From contig JAKSKR010000004.1 in NCBI GenBank assembly GCA_024401645.1, forward strand, positions 1 through 64,000: a stretch of 64,000 nt of DNA. Reading direction: 5' to 3'. This DNA comes from Paludibacteraceae bacterium (GTDB lineage Bacteria; Bacteroidota; Bacteroidia; Bacteroidales; Paludibacteraceae). The position numbers and the translations under genes were made by a program. A model generated the notes under the pieces. It was not told where the DNA came from. It ran no database searches and saw only the letters and a list, made by a program, of their open reading frames with translations. Positions 7,918-16,184 of the stretch are shown piece by piece; positions within the stretch are counted from its first letter, which is position 1, and each line of letters starts with the position of its first letter.

Positions 7918-8685
7918 ATGAAGTTTAAGTTCCATAAATACGAATTAGTTCTTATTCCTATTTTCATCGTTTATTGTTTCTTTCATTACGATTTGCTCAA
8001 GAAGGATAGAAGAGAGGTCTTGGTAATCTTTGAAAATTCTGGATTTTACAATGGCATGAATTTTGTCGATTTGGGACTTCCTTCTGGCAATTTATGGAGT
8101 GTTTATAATTACAAATCCACATCTTCACACAGAATGCCTTTCCAAAAAAAAGACAGTCTTGGCGTTTATTATGGAGATTCTAAAACTTCTTATGGACTAA
8201 ACAGCACTATCGATTGCCCTTACTACTTGTGTGGTATGAGGCTCCCAATTGAAGAATTGTGTGATTCTGTGCAATTAGAAGATACTAAAAGTGAACTTGC
8301 TATTGATTTAGATTCTGGTAATGTATGGCATGTGCCTACTGAAGAAGATGTCAGGGAATTGATTGAAAATTGCGAATGGCACTGGGTCGATGCCCAATTT
8401 ATTGGTGTTGCAGGCATTAGTAAAATTAACACTAAATATATCTTTTTCCCAGCTGCAGGTAGTAAAAGAATCGATTTGCAGTCAAAACGTGATAATTCGG
8501 TCGGAATCGTAAGTGATGACTATGAGCGTTTCTGTCGTTATCCGACTTCGGTAATTACTGCTTCTGGCAAGATGTTGTGTTTCACTTCTACGGTCGATGG
8601 CCAACCCAAGCTCGACTCGGTCCTAACCTCGGTGGCATTACCGGTACGATTTGTATTCAATCCAAAGGACATAAAAACAGAATAA
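7918..8685 (+). CDS. FISUMP-like (Fib_succ_major) domain protein, membrane anchored, copy 1
   Basis: 255 residues. One hydrophobic segment at residues 9-25 looks like a signal anchor. The body carries the repeated signature of the Fibrobacter succinogenes major paralogous domain as found in Bacteroidetes: FVDLGLPSGNLWSVYN near residue 50, WHVPTEEDVRELIENCEWHW near 145, IFFPAAGSK near 180, and PVRFVF close to the end. Such proteins are thought to be exposed on the cell envelope, but no function is known. The next gene, 12 bp downstream, is a paralogue with the same order of motifs. Confidence 0.75.
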   Translation: MKFKFHKYELVLIPIFIVYCFFHYDLLKKDRREVLVIFENSGFYNGMNFVDLGLPSGNLWSVYNYKSTSSHRMPFQKKDSLGVYYGDSKTSYGLNSTIDCPYYLCGMRLPIEELCDSVQLEDTKSELAIDLDSGNVWHVPTEEDVRELIENCEWHWVDAQFIGVAGISKINTKYIFFPAAGSKRIDLQSKRDNSVGIVSDDYERFCRYPTSVITASGKMLCFTSTVDGQPKLDSVLTSVALPVRFVFNPKDIKTE

Positions 8686-8697
8686 ACAGCATTCAAA

Positions 8698-9585
8698 ATG
8701 AAATTTAATTTTAATAAATACGATATTCCCATTGCTCTTTTCCTTATTTTTCTAGTCGCTGTAAAATATTGGCCAGAAAAGAAGGAAGATGCTACGGATG
8801 GAGCCGAAAATGGGATCGTTCTGCCTACTTTAGACTCTGTTACCATTAGTGGCTATTCCAATGGTCATCCTTATGTCGATTTAGGACTTCCTTCGGGCGC
8901 ACTGTGGGGTGTTTACAATTGCGGTGAAACTGTTGCCGATTCTGTTAGGAAACAGTCCGATTGCTACCCCCAGCGTTCGTTTTACTATTTGTGGGCGACT
9001 ACCGATACTGTAGGGACTGGCATGGTTAGGAATCCGTCGGGAGGGTACGATGTTAGTAAGTGTATTGTGTCGGTCGTTTCCAACAATTACGAGCACCACT
9101 ACAGGCCTTATGTTGAAAACAAGACTAGTGCAATTTCGGTTTTGCCAGAACACGACGTTGCTCGCTTATTAGGAAATGGGTGGCGAATGCCTTCTATGTT
9201 CGAGTTTGGCGACTTGCAAGAGGCGTGCGAGTGGACATGGGTGACCTATAAAGGTTGTAATGGCTTGTCGGGTAAAAGCAAGAAGAATGGCAATGTCATT
9301 TTTTTACCAGCAATTGGCGGTAAGGGCTTTGTAACGTTTGGTGTTAGGCCCGCCCAACAGAATCCTCTAATTCATTTTTACAACGATGGTTATTCCCTTC
9401 TTTATTTGACCTCAAATTGTAAGATGATAGATATTGTTCCTTATAAGCATGAAAAGGTAACAATGCCCAATCCTTATTTCTTCCAAGCTTCCTATAATGG
9501 AGGTGTAAATACTAAATATCAGGACATATATGCAGAAGATCGTCTGATTGGAGCTCCTGTCCGTGCAATTCTTGAACCGAAATAA
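8698..9585 (+). CDS. FISUMP-like (Fib_succ_major) domain protein, membrane anchored, copy 2
   Basis: 295 residues. The N-terminus KFNFNKYDIPIALFLIFLVA is a signal anchor related to that of the preceding gene (KFKFHKYELVL). Motifs in order are YVDLGLPSGALWGVYN, YYLWATTDT, NGWRMPSMFEFGDLQEACEW, VIFLPAIGGK and PVRAIL. This copy keeps the LWATTDT segment that the first copy has degraded. It is a tandem duplication of unknown function. Only 2 nt separate its stop codon from the start of the pseudouridine synthase gene, so all three are likely in one operon. Confidence 0.75.
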   Translation: MKFNFNKYDIPIALFLIFLVAVKYWPEKKEDATDGAENGIVLPTLDSVTISGYSNGHPYVDLGLPSGALWGVYNCGETVADSVRKQSDCYPQRSFYYLWATTDTVGTGMVRNPSGGYDVSKCIVSVVSNNYEHHYRPYVENKTSAISVLPEHDVARLLGNGWRMPSMFEFGDLQEACEWTWVTYKGCNGLSGKSKKNGNVIFLPAIGGKGFVTFGVRPAQQNPLIHFYNDGYSLLYLTSNCKMIDIVPYKHEKVTMPNPYFFQASYNGGVNTKYQDIYAEDRLIGAPVRAILEPK

Positions 9586-9587
9586 GC

Positions 9588-11267
9588 ATGAACGATATCA
9601 AGTTCCATATTTTTCCCCAGCAGGTTAAAGGCCCATTGCCACAACGTTTCACCTTTCCTTTCGCCTACACGCCACACCAGTTGTGCAAGTTGGCGGCCAA
9701 CGAGGTGCAAGCCTATGTGGCTTTGCAGAAACAGTGGCAACACGAATTGGCGTTGGGCAAGATGTTGGGCGTCTTGGTTGTGAAGTCGCCTACTTCCCAA
9801 TTGGGCTATCTGGCTGCCTTTTCCGGACAGTTGGCTGGTACGGCCAACCACCATTTCTTTGTGCCTGCTGTTTTCGACTACCTTCAACCCGATGGCTACT
9901 TCAAGATTCACGAAAACGAGATCTCGGCTCTCAATCGGCAAATAGCGGCTATTGAGGCGTCGGCTGAACGGAAAATAGCCATTGGCAAATTGAATGACGA
10001 AAAACGGAAGGCTGATGCCGAAATTGCCGATTACCAGTTATTTATGAAGGCCGAGAAGGATAAGCGGACGGCCTTGCGCTCAAACGGTAACTTGTCTGCC
10101 GAACAAGAGTCTGCCCTCGTTCGCGAAAGTCAGTTCCAAAAGGCGGAACTGAAACGTTTGAAGGCCAGGTTGGCTACCGGTGTGTTGGCTGCACAGGCGG
10201 CAGTCGATGGCTTCGCTCAACAGATAGCTTCGCTCAAGCAGAGGCGTGAACAAATGTCGGTCGACTTGCAGAACTGGCTGTTCCGTCAGTTCGTTTTCCT
10301 GAATGCAAGAGGCGAAAAGGCAGACCTGATACAAATTTTCGAAACATCAACACAACCCTTACCGCCTTCGGGGGCAGGCGAATGCTGTGCTCCCAAATTG
10401 TTGCAGTATGCCTACACCAACGGTTACAAGCCTGTGTGTATGGCCGAGTTCTGGTGGGGCGAGTCGCCTAAACAAGAGGTGCGCAACCATGGCAGTTATT
10501 ACCCGGCTTGCAAGGGTAAGTGCGAACCCATTTTGCGTTTCATGTTGCAAGGACTTTCGGTCGACGAAAGTCCGGTCCTGACACGTGCGGTGGCTAACAG
10601 TAGGGTAGAGGTCTTGTTCGAGGACGATTGGTTGCTGGTGGTCAACAAGCCGAGTGGTATGCTCTCGGTGCCCGGTAAGATTGGTGCCGATTCTATGATT
10701 ACCCACCTGCTTCGCCAACGTCCCGACTTGAATGGTTGCCAACTCATGCCAGTCCATCGTCTCGATATGGATACGTCGGGCCTCTTGGTGGTTGCAAAGT
10801 CCTTGTCTGCATTCAAGGCATTGCAGGCATTGTTCGAAACCAGGCAGGTGCACAAGCGCTACACGGCTCTGCTCTCTGGCCAGGTGCCTTATCCTACCCA
10901 ACCCATCATTCACGAGTTTGCCGACGTGCCGCATCCTGTGGGGCGCATTGGCTTGCCTTTGTGTCCCGACGTTACCGACCGTCCGCGCCAAATGGTCAGT
11001 TTCGAACATGGCAAGGAGTCTGTTACCTTTTACGAGATTTTGGGGTATGAAGAAGGGTGTACGCGTGTGTCGTTCTTCCCACAGACGGGGCGTACACATC
11101 AGTTGAGGGTTCATTCGGCACATGCCGACGGGTTGGGGGCGCCCATTGTTGGCGACGATTTATACGGCACTTCTGCACAACGCCTGTGCTTGCATGCTGC
11201 GCAAATCATCTTTCAGCATCCGTTCACGCATCAGTTGGTCAACTTGGCTGAAGAAGCCGATTTTTAA
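9588..11267 (+). CDS. RluA-family RNA pseudouridine synthase with long N-terminal coiled-coil extension
   Basis: 559 residues. The C-terminal half (from about 335) is a pseudouridine synthase: VLFEDDWLLVVNKPSGMLS, then the catalytic motif PVHRLDMDTSGLLVVAK with the catalytic aspartate near residue 393, then RTHQLRVHSAH and GDDLYG. It isomerises specific uridines in rRNA or tRNA. The first half is not an S4 domain. It is a region seen in Bacteroidetes members of the family, with a charged, probably coiled-coil stretch at about 110-235 (ALNRQIAAIEASAERK). The segment GSYYPACKGKCEPILRFML at about 305-323 could bind metal. The start ATG is fixed by the preceding stop codon. Confidence 0.9.
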   Translation: MNDIKFHIFPQQVKGPLPQRFTFPFAYTPHQLCKLAANEVQAYVALQKQWQHELALGKMLGVLVVKSPTSQLGYLAAFSGQLAGTANHHFFVPAVFDYLQPDGYFKIHENEISALNRQIAAIEASAERKIAIGKLNDEKRKADAEIADYQLFMKAEKDKRTALRSNGNLSAEQESALVRESQFQKAELKRLKARLATGVLAAQAAVDGFAQQIASLKQRREQMSVDLQNWLFRQFVFLNARGEKADLIQIFETSTQPLPPSGAGECCAPKLLQYAYTNGYKPVCMAEFWWGESPKQEVRNHGSYYPACKGKCEPILRFMLQGLSVDESPVLTRAVANSRVEVLFEDDWLLVVNKPSGMLSVPGKIGADSMITHLLRQRPDLNGCQLMPVHRLDMDTSGLLVVAKSLSAFKALQALFETRQVHKRYTALLSGQVPYPTQPIIHEFADVPHPVGRIGLPLCPDVTDRPRQMVSFEHGKESVTFYEILGYEEGCTRVSFFPQTGRTHQLRVHSAHADGLGAPIVGDDLYGTSAQRLCLHAAQIIFQHPFTHQLVNLAEEADF

Positions 11268-11277
11268 GAAGCTATCT

Positions 11278-11712
11278 CTATCGTCTGCCCAGCATGGCTT
11301 TGTGTGCCATTTCGTGGGTTTCGGGTAGTTGGGCATACTTGTGGTAGCTCACAATCTTCAGGCTGACAGATAGGTGCCTTTCCTTGGTGGCAATGCATTG
11401 TGCAATAAGGTCGGCGTTTGCCGTCTTTTCGTTAGGTGTCTTGTCAAAGTTTTGCAGGTACGAAACGTTGGTCATAAACACAATGGTGCTGTTGGCGTCT
11501 AGGGTTTCCATGGCGTGTATCATCACGGTCAGCATCATTCTAAATTCGGTAGTGCCTAGGTCCGACGTTACGTAGCGGCCAGTCTCTTTGCCGTTCTGTT
11601 CCACAATGTAGGCACCACCTCCGGCCCTTTCCTTGCGCCCATAGTCGCAGCTGCCGCCAACCCAAACATAGTAGGTCTCGTCGTTCGTGTTGTTGCCTTT
11701 CTTGTTTGCCAT
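11278..11712 (-). CDS. RNase H-fold protein lacking catalytic residues
   Basis: About 144 residues from the ATG at 11712; an in-frame TTG at 11727 abuts the upstream stop codon and is less likely. The order of motifs follows RNase HI: VWVGGSCDYG where TDGSC is expected, TTEFRMMLTVMIHAME for the helix with the catalytic glutamate, FMTNVSYLQ where TDSQYV is expected, and ETHEMAHKAM where the last aspartate sits. By this alignment the four acidic catalytic positions are G, M, N and H. The fold may be kept for nucleic acid binding. It is convergent with the RluA-type gene (10 bp) and 15 bp behind the next gene on its strand. Confidence 0.6.
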   Translation of the reverse strand: MANKKGNNTNDETYYVWVGGSCDYGRKERAGGGAYIVEQNGKETGRYVTSDLGTTEFRMMLTVMIHAMETLDANSTIVFMTNVSYLQNFDKTPNEKTANADLIAQCIATKERHLSVSLKIVSYHKYAQLPETHEMAHKAMLGRR

Positions 11713-11727
11713 TCTTTTGTTTGCCAA

Positions 11728-12459
11728 CTAGTCTTTCAGTTGTTTGTAGGTCTCCACCAGTTCTTTTAAAACCTTGTAGCTGTTGCCTTGTCCCACAAGT
11801 TGCAGAATGGTGCCCGTTTCTTGCAGCGTGTTGCTCGATTCCTTTACAATCAGCCCATCGTTACCAATCTTGTATTTCTCAATATAGATGTTGGTGGTGT
11901 ACATTTCCAAATGGTCGGAATAGAACCGAAGGGTGTAGAAACATTCGTCCGACTCAACGTAGAAACCTTTGTAACCGAACACTCTGTAGTTGTCGTCGTT
12001 GCCAATCTCAATGCGGTCTAGTTTCTCGCCCTTGTCGTTAACTGTTAGTATGTAGCTCTTCTGTATGCCTTTAACAACGCCGGCCTCGGTTTCTGGGGTG
12101 TAGTGGTTGTAGATGAACACTCTGAAACTGTCCCTCTCAAGCCTTCCTACGGGATAGATGGAGGTTTTAACCGCAACGGAATCTATGTCGCTGGCATCGT
12201 CGTCTATCAGTATTTCCCGGTTGAAGTTTATTTTCTCGGCATCAACGAAAAGGTAGTCAATGCACAAGTCGGCAGGCAACTCTTCCGGTTGTTTCTTGCT
12301 GTTGGCAACGCGGTCGGTGTAGATGGGAAATAGCTCTACGAACTCTTCGTAGGTGTAGGTTTTAGGTCGTTCCTTCAGCTGCGTAAGGCCTTTCCACATA
12401 ACCAGCAGTAAGCCCAAGGCTGCAGCCGCAAATATGATGAGTCTTTTATGTTGTGTCAT
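11728..12459 (-). CDS. Hypothetical protein with N-terminal membrane anchor
   Basis: 243 residues. A hydrophobic segment at about 7-22 (LIIFAAAALGLLLVMW) acts as signal peptide or anchor. The remainder is soluble, acidic and rich in tyrosine, with no motif I recognise. It ends 15 bp before the RNase H-fold gene, so the two are probably cotranscribed. It starts 150 bp from the divergent EamA transporter gene; promoters for both directions must lie in that gap. Confidence 0.7.
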   Translation of the reverse strand: MTQHKRLIIFAAAALGLLLVMWKGLTQLKERPKTYTYEEFVELFPIYTDRVANSKKQPEELPADLCIDYLFVDAEKINFNREILIDDDASDIDSVAVKTSIYPVGRLERDSFRVFIYNHYTPETEAGVVKGIQKSYILTVNDKGEKLDRIEIGNDDNYRVFGYKGFYVESDECFYTLRFYSDHLEMYTTNIYIEKYKIGNDGLIVKESSNTLQETGTILQLVGQGNSYKVLKELVETYKQLKD

Positions 12460-12583
12460 GGTATAGAAATATCAGCTTACCTAGAAACTGCTTATATAGC
12501 AAAGATAGTGATTTTTAATGGTAAAGACTAGCTATAACCTTTTCAATTTTATTTAAAAGAAGGATGGTGCTAACCTTTTTTCG

Positions 12584-12591
12584 TACTTTTG
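12584..12591 (+). promoter_or_regulatory. -7 box of the EamA transporter gene
   Basis: TACTTTTG fits TAnnTTTG. The TTG inside it is an in-frame start codon for a longer reading frame. A promoter here puts the transcript start near 12597 and favours the ATG at 12610, with a leader of only about 13 nt. No clear -33 TTTG is seen. Confidence 0.5.
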
Positions 12592-12609
12592 CGGTCGCAA
12601 ATTCTAATT

Positions 12610-13512
12610 ATGGGTAATTTAATCAATTCCAATAGCAAGTCTTTGTTCTTGCCCTACCTGGCAGCCATATTCGTGGTGTTGGTTTGGGCCGAGACGTTCG
12701 TCACCAGCAAGCTGCTTTTGCAGTGGGGGCTTGCTCCGGCCGACATCTATTTCCACCGCATTTCGGTGGCCTATGTCTGCATCTGGTTGTTGTGCCACAA
12801 GCGCCTGTGGACCGATTCAAGGAAAGATGAACTGACGCTGATGTTGATGGGCGTTTTCGGGGGGAGCATGTACTTCTTTTCCGAAAATACGGCGTTGAAG
12901 TATTCTACGGCAGCCAATGTTTCCATCATTGTCTGTGTGTCTCCTTTAGTCACCTCGTTTTTGGTGTCGTTGCTCTACAAGAAGGAGAAACCGACCCGCT
13001 TGCAGTTTTTCGGCTCATTCATAGCATTTGTGGGTATGGCGCTCATTGTCATGAATGGCAATCTGGTGTTGCATCTCAATCCGTTGGGCGATTTTCTTGC
13101 CTTTCTTGGCGCCTTCTCGTGGGGCTGTTATTCGCTCTTCTCTAAACGAATGACGAGTCGTTACGACAGCCTTTTTCTCACCCGAAAGGTGTTTGGCTAT
13201 GGTATTCTGTCTACATTGCCTTATTTCCTGTTCGTCTGCCCGCTTAAAACCGATGCAGGTGTTCTCGGTCAGAATGTGGTGTGGCTCAACTTGCTCTATT
13301 TGGCATTGGTACCCTCGTTGCTCTGCTTCTTCCTTTGGAATTGGGCTTTGCCAAAATTGGGAACCATCCGCACCACCAACATGCTCTACATTCAACCCTT
13401 TTTCACCATGCTCATTGCGGCCTGGTTGCTTGGCGAACGCATAACCCCAATGGCGGTGGTGGGTGCCGTTGTGCTAACGGTGGGTATGTTCCTGGCAATA
13501 AGGCAAGCTTAA
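12610..13512 (+). CDS. EamA/DMT-superfamily transporter
   Basis: About 300 residues with ten hydrophobic segments in two repeats of five, typical of EamA (DUF6) permeases of the inner membrane. Segments of note are AAIFVVLVWAETFVTSKLL in helix 1, SIIVCVSPLVTSFLVSLLY in the first repeat, and FFTMLIAAWLLGERITP in the second repeat, the usual FxxxxxxxxxGExxxP ending. The substrate is unknown; relatives export amino acids or metabolites. The ATG at 12610 is chosen because a -7 promoter box overlaps the upstream TTG. It converges on the next gene with only 3 bp between stops. Confidence 0.85.
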   Translation: MGNLINSNSKSLFLPYLAAIFVVLVWAETFVTSKLLLQWGLAPADIYFHRISVAYVCIWLLCHKRLWTDSRKDELTLMLMGVFGGSMYFFSENTALKYSTAANVSIIVCVSPLVTSFLVSLLYKKEKPTRLQFFGSFIAFVGMALIVMNGNLVLHLNPLGDFLAFLGAFSWGCYSLFSKRMTSRYDSLFLTRKVFGYGILSTLPYFLFVCPLKTDAGVLGQNVVWLNLLYLALVPSLLCFFLWNWALPKLGTIRTTNMLYIQPFFTMLIAAWLLGERITPMAVVGAVVLTVGMFLAIRQA

Positions 13513-13515
13513 TAA

Positions 13516-15468
13516 TTACTTCTTCCTACGCAAGAAGAAGACCAAACCACCAACAAGGGCGAGCAATCCAACGCCAATTAAGATGTAGCGGAGCAAAGAG
13601 TTAGAAACGGTTACAGCAGAGCCCACAGCCTCTCCATCCTCGTTCAATGTGGCATTTGTCGATGCTGCCAAATCGGTTCCTTCACCTTCCAAACATTCTA
13701 CATAATAATTGCCAAGCGAATCTTGCATCAACTTGAATTTATCGTCGCCATACTTGCTCAAGTATTCCCTATAGTAAGGACTACTCTGGCTGCGGAGCAT
13801 TTCATACGGAACGAAGGTGTAGTCGGTCACCCATTCGGAATCTACCAATCCGTAGCAATCTTGGAAAAGTGGAAGTGAGTCTTTTCTATCTTCTTCCACA
13901 ATGGAAATCAGTTCTTCGGGATATGGGTAGAACCAGATTTCGCTTAAACCGACAGCATTGGCCTTGGCTCCCTTGTAGGTCTCATTAAACTTTAGGCGGT
14001 AACGACCTGGCATAAGTATTTTAGGCTGATGAACAGCATTCACATTCTGCCAATCGTCCCTATCAGTTGGCATGGCTCCGTACTTGTCGGCTAGTGAAAA
14101 ATAATACAATTCGTCTGACCCCACTTGCATAAGCGTCATGGTTTTCACCCTAGACGTATTCGTCCAAAGGGAATCTTGGAAAACAGGGAAGATGGTTTCA
14201 CCCATGTCAGTCTTTTCTAATTGGGCTGCATAGAACACCTTTTCGTTAAACGAATTGCTAACATATCCGTTAGACACAAAAGGACCCAGTACAGGTTTTG
14301 TGATGCTGAATTCTATATAGGAAGATGCTGGAGCAAGATATGAAGTATAGAGGTCTCCATCGAAAAGCGCCGACACATCCTGTTTAGTGGAAGAGGTGGC
14401 ATTCACCACATAGGGGGATTGTTTCTGTCTTTTAGGGAAATACGCTAAAGGATTCAATTCATCTATGGCATCAACAATCTTTATGCACGAATCGTTGTCT
14501 AGATAGTCTTTCTTTCTTGCCATCTTCGTGTTTTCACCAATATGGCTTATATAGGTCCAACAAGAACCATCGCCTGCACCACCGTCAAAATTAAAACAAT
14601 CATCAGCTACCGGTTTGTAATCCTTCTTAAAATATACGCTCCTGTCCGAGAATGTACATTCTCCCATCTTGGTGTTTAAAGGGTTAGTGGATTTTGATTC
14701 CATGAACATAGTGGAATAAACCATGAACGATTTTATATTGTCCTTCCAAGTCCCACCTGAAGATATATCATAAAAAACGCCATGACTTCTACATCCATCG
14801 TATTCTTTCCTGAACGACTCAATAGGATATGCTACCACCACCTTTGAAACTTCGTAAGGCTTGAATTTAAGGAAATGATAGAAATAAGCATCAAGGGCCA
14901 GATAGGGGAAATCGCCATCCTTTAAGGTCGTTTCTATACCTACATTCTTAATCGGAACATTCTCGCCATTCTGCGTAATGGTACAACCCATTAGGTAGGA
15001 AGTGTTGGTCAATTCCTTCACCCTATTGCGGTAGTCTGCATAAGTATATTTTCTCAACCTTTTATTTGCTGCCGCGAGTGATGATTCCGCAAAACAATTA
15101 TGCTCAATTTTCTCATCCAACGCAATAGCCCACAAAAGAAGGTTTGCGCCACCCTGAATGTTGTGGAAATAAACAGAATCGCCTCTCGTTTCGGTAGAGG
15201 ACATTGAGAGAGATGAATTAATAGGGAAAACACATGGAGTTTCAACTTGTTGGTCAGATGTATTTCTGAAAATAAAGATAGCACGAATACTATCGACCGA
15301 CACCTCCATCAGTTCTTTCTCTAAAGCAATCTGTTTATTCGGAGAATTGGCCTTTATATGTCCGTATGACCAGTGCTCGTAACTTACAGCACTAGCATCG
15401 TCGGCCCTTAATTGCAATGGAAGAATAGCAAATAGAAAAAGTAGGAACGTGGATATATATGTTCTCAT
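13516..15468 (-). CDS. Secreted, C-terminally membrane-anchored protein of unknown function
   Basis: 650 residues. A signal peptide (MRTYISTFLLFLFAILPLQL) and a C-terminal transmembrane segment followed by FLRRKK (residues 622-650) indicate an envelope protein with a large outer part. The N-terminal half (IALEKELMEVSVDSIRAIFI, then FPINSS) resembles DUF4424-like surface domains. The later half contains ALFDGDLYTSYL and RYRLKFNETYKGA followed by LSEIWFYP, a pattern of discoidin or NADase-type glycan-binding domains. These assignments are tentative. It is convergent with the transporter gene. Its 5' flank is the repeat-rich region at 15.5-16.2 kb. Confidence 0.75.
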   Translation of the reverse strand: MRTYISTFLLFLFAILPLQLRADDASAVSYEHWSYGHIKANSPNKQIALEKELMEVSVDSIRAIFIFRNTSDQQVETPCVFPINSSLSMSSTETRGDSVYFHNIQGGANLLLWAIALDEKIEHNCFAESSLAAANKRLRKYTYADYRNRVKELTNTSYLMGCTITQNGENVPIKNVGIETTLKDGDFPYLALDAYFYHFLKFKPYEVSKVVVAYPIESFRKEYDGCRSHGVFYDISSGGTWKDNIKSFMVYSTMFMESKSTNPLNTKMGECTFSDRSVYFKKDYKPVADDCFNFDGGAGDGSCWTYISHIGENTKMARKKDYLDNDSCIKIVDAIDELNPLAYFPKRQKQSPYVVNATSSTKQDVSALFDGDLYTSYLAPASSYIEFSITKPVLGPFVSNGYVSNSFNEKVFYAAQLEKTDMGETIFPVFQDSLWTNTSRVKTMTLMQVGSDELYYFSLADKYGAMPTDRDDWQNVNAVHQPKILMPGRYRLKFNETYKGAKANAVGLSEIWFYPYPEELISIVEEDRKDSLPLFQDCYGLVDSEWVTDYTFVPYEMLRSQSSPYYREYLSKYGDDKFKLMQDSLGNYYVECLEGEGTDLAASTNATLNEDGEAVGSAVTVSNSLLRYILIGVGLLALVGGLVFFLRRKK

Positions 15469-15587
15469 ATCAGAATTAGAATCTTGATTGTATGTTAGTA
15501 TAAAGTCCTAACAAAAATAACGTTAACTTTCTATTTGTAGTATATCATTTCACCTAATCTTTCCTATGCTTAATGCATCCATTTTTA

Positions 15588-15869
15588 TTATTTTGCTACC
15601 GATTGGAATATAATTCCCTTAAAGTATGAATTGATGTCCTTAGCTAACTGACGCTTGTCATAATCGGTTTCCAGGATCAGTAAGGCTCGTCTTGTCTGGT
15701 CTGCAGAATCAATAAGGTCTTCATCAACTGACGACTTACCTCTCGTCGCGGTGGGGCTCTGTCCCGCCGCAATTCTCATAGGCGGGGCTCTGTCCCGCGA
15801 CTTTAATAAGCAGGGCTCATTAACTATGCCAAGCTCATTCCCCATTGCTACAGAGATGCACAAAAGCAA
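15588..15869 (-). other. Possible small or relic reading frame
   Basis: A 93-codon frame. Its last 50 codons look protein-like and charged (ALLILETDYDKRQLAKDIN), but its first part runs through GC-rich hairpin repeats and is proline/arginine-rich low-quality sequence. It may be the 3' end of a decayed gene on the minus strand into which the repeats were added. The remainder of 15469-15930 shows nothing else. Confidence 0.2.
15750..15818. repeat. GC-rich hairpin repeats, two full copies and a partial one
   Basis: GGTGGGGCTCTGTCCCGCC (15750-15768) recurs as GGCGGGGCTCTGTCCCGCG (15781-15799), and a fragment GCAGGGCTC follows at 15810. Each full copy can fold as GCGGG-7 nt-CCCGC or close to it. 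They stand out sharply from the AT-rich surroundings and resemble a small dispersed intergenic repeat. Confidence 0.75.
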
Positions 15870-15929
15870 AGGGAACTATAGACTAATCGGTAGTAAATAA
15901 GAACCAAAAATGTCTATTTATTTGCGTAT

Positions 15930-16051
15930 GCCAAAAAATGGGAAAAGTGTAGTTTTGAATGGTGAAAAACTGCGGAAAAGTGTAGTTTTACGTATGCTAA
16001 AAATAGGAAAAAGTGTATATTTTTGTAGGGTAAAATTGCGGAAAAGTGTAA
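15930..16051. repeat. Second tandem array, period 32-34 bp, four copies of GGAAAAGTGTA
   Basis: GGAAAAGTGTA or GGAAAAAGTGTA begins at 15941, 15974, 16006 and 16040, spacing 33, 32 and 34. The linkers alternate between two types, CGTATGCYAAAAATRGG and a GGTGAAAAACTGCGG-like form, so the higher-order unit is a dimer of about 66 bp. Period and AAAAGT core recall the array at 3000-3186. It is directly followed by what looks like the end of an ATPase gene. Confidence 0.85.
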
Positions 16052-16071
16052 TCAGCACACCTATCCGTTAA

Positions 16072-16161
16072 TCCAGAATAGTGGAAAGAATTACCTATAC
16101 GCCAATCTACAATATCATGTTCTTTCATGCCGACATGGAAGAAGAACATATTTATCTTTAA
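16072..16161 (+). pseudogene. C-terminal remnant, possibly of a DUF4143-type ATPase
   Basis: A 29-codon frame that opens right after a TAA and closes with TAA at 16159-16161. It reads RIVERITYTPIYNIMFF and ends in EEEHIYL. Its middle compares with the extreme C-terminus of the ATPase at 3217-4530 (NGILTLPSYMAYLL) and with the usual proline-x-tyrosine ending of that family. It has no start codon of its own. Its position 20 bp behind a 33-bp array mirrors the intact locus at 3 kb. The similarity is short, so this is inference. Confidence 0.35.
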
Positions 16162-16184
16162 GGTCACCTTTAAATGTTTAAACT

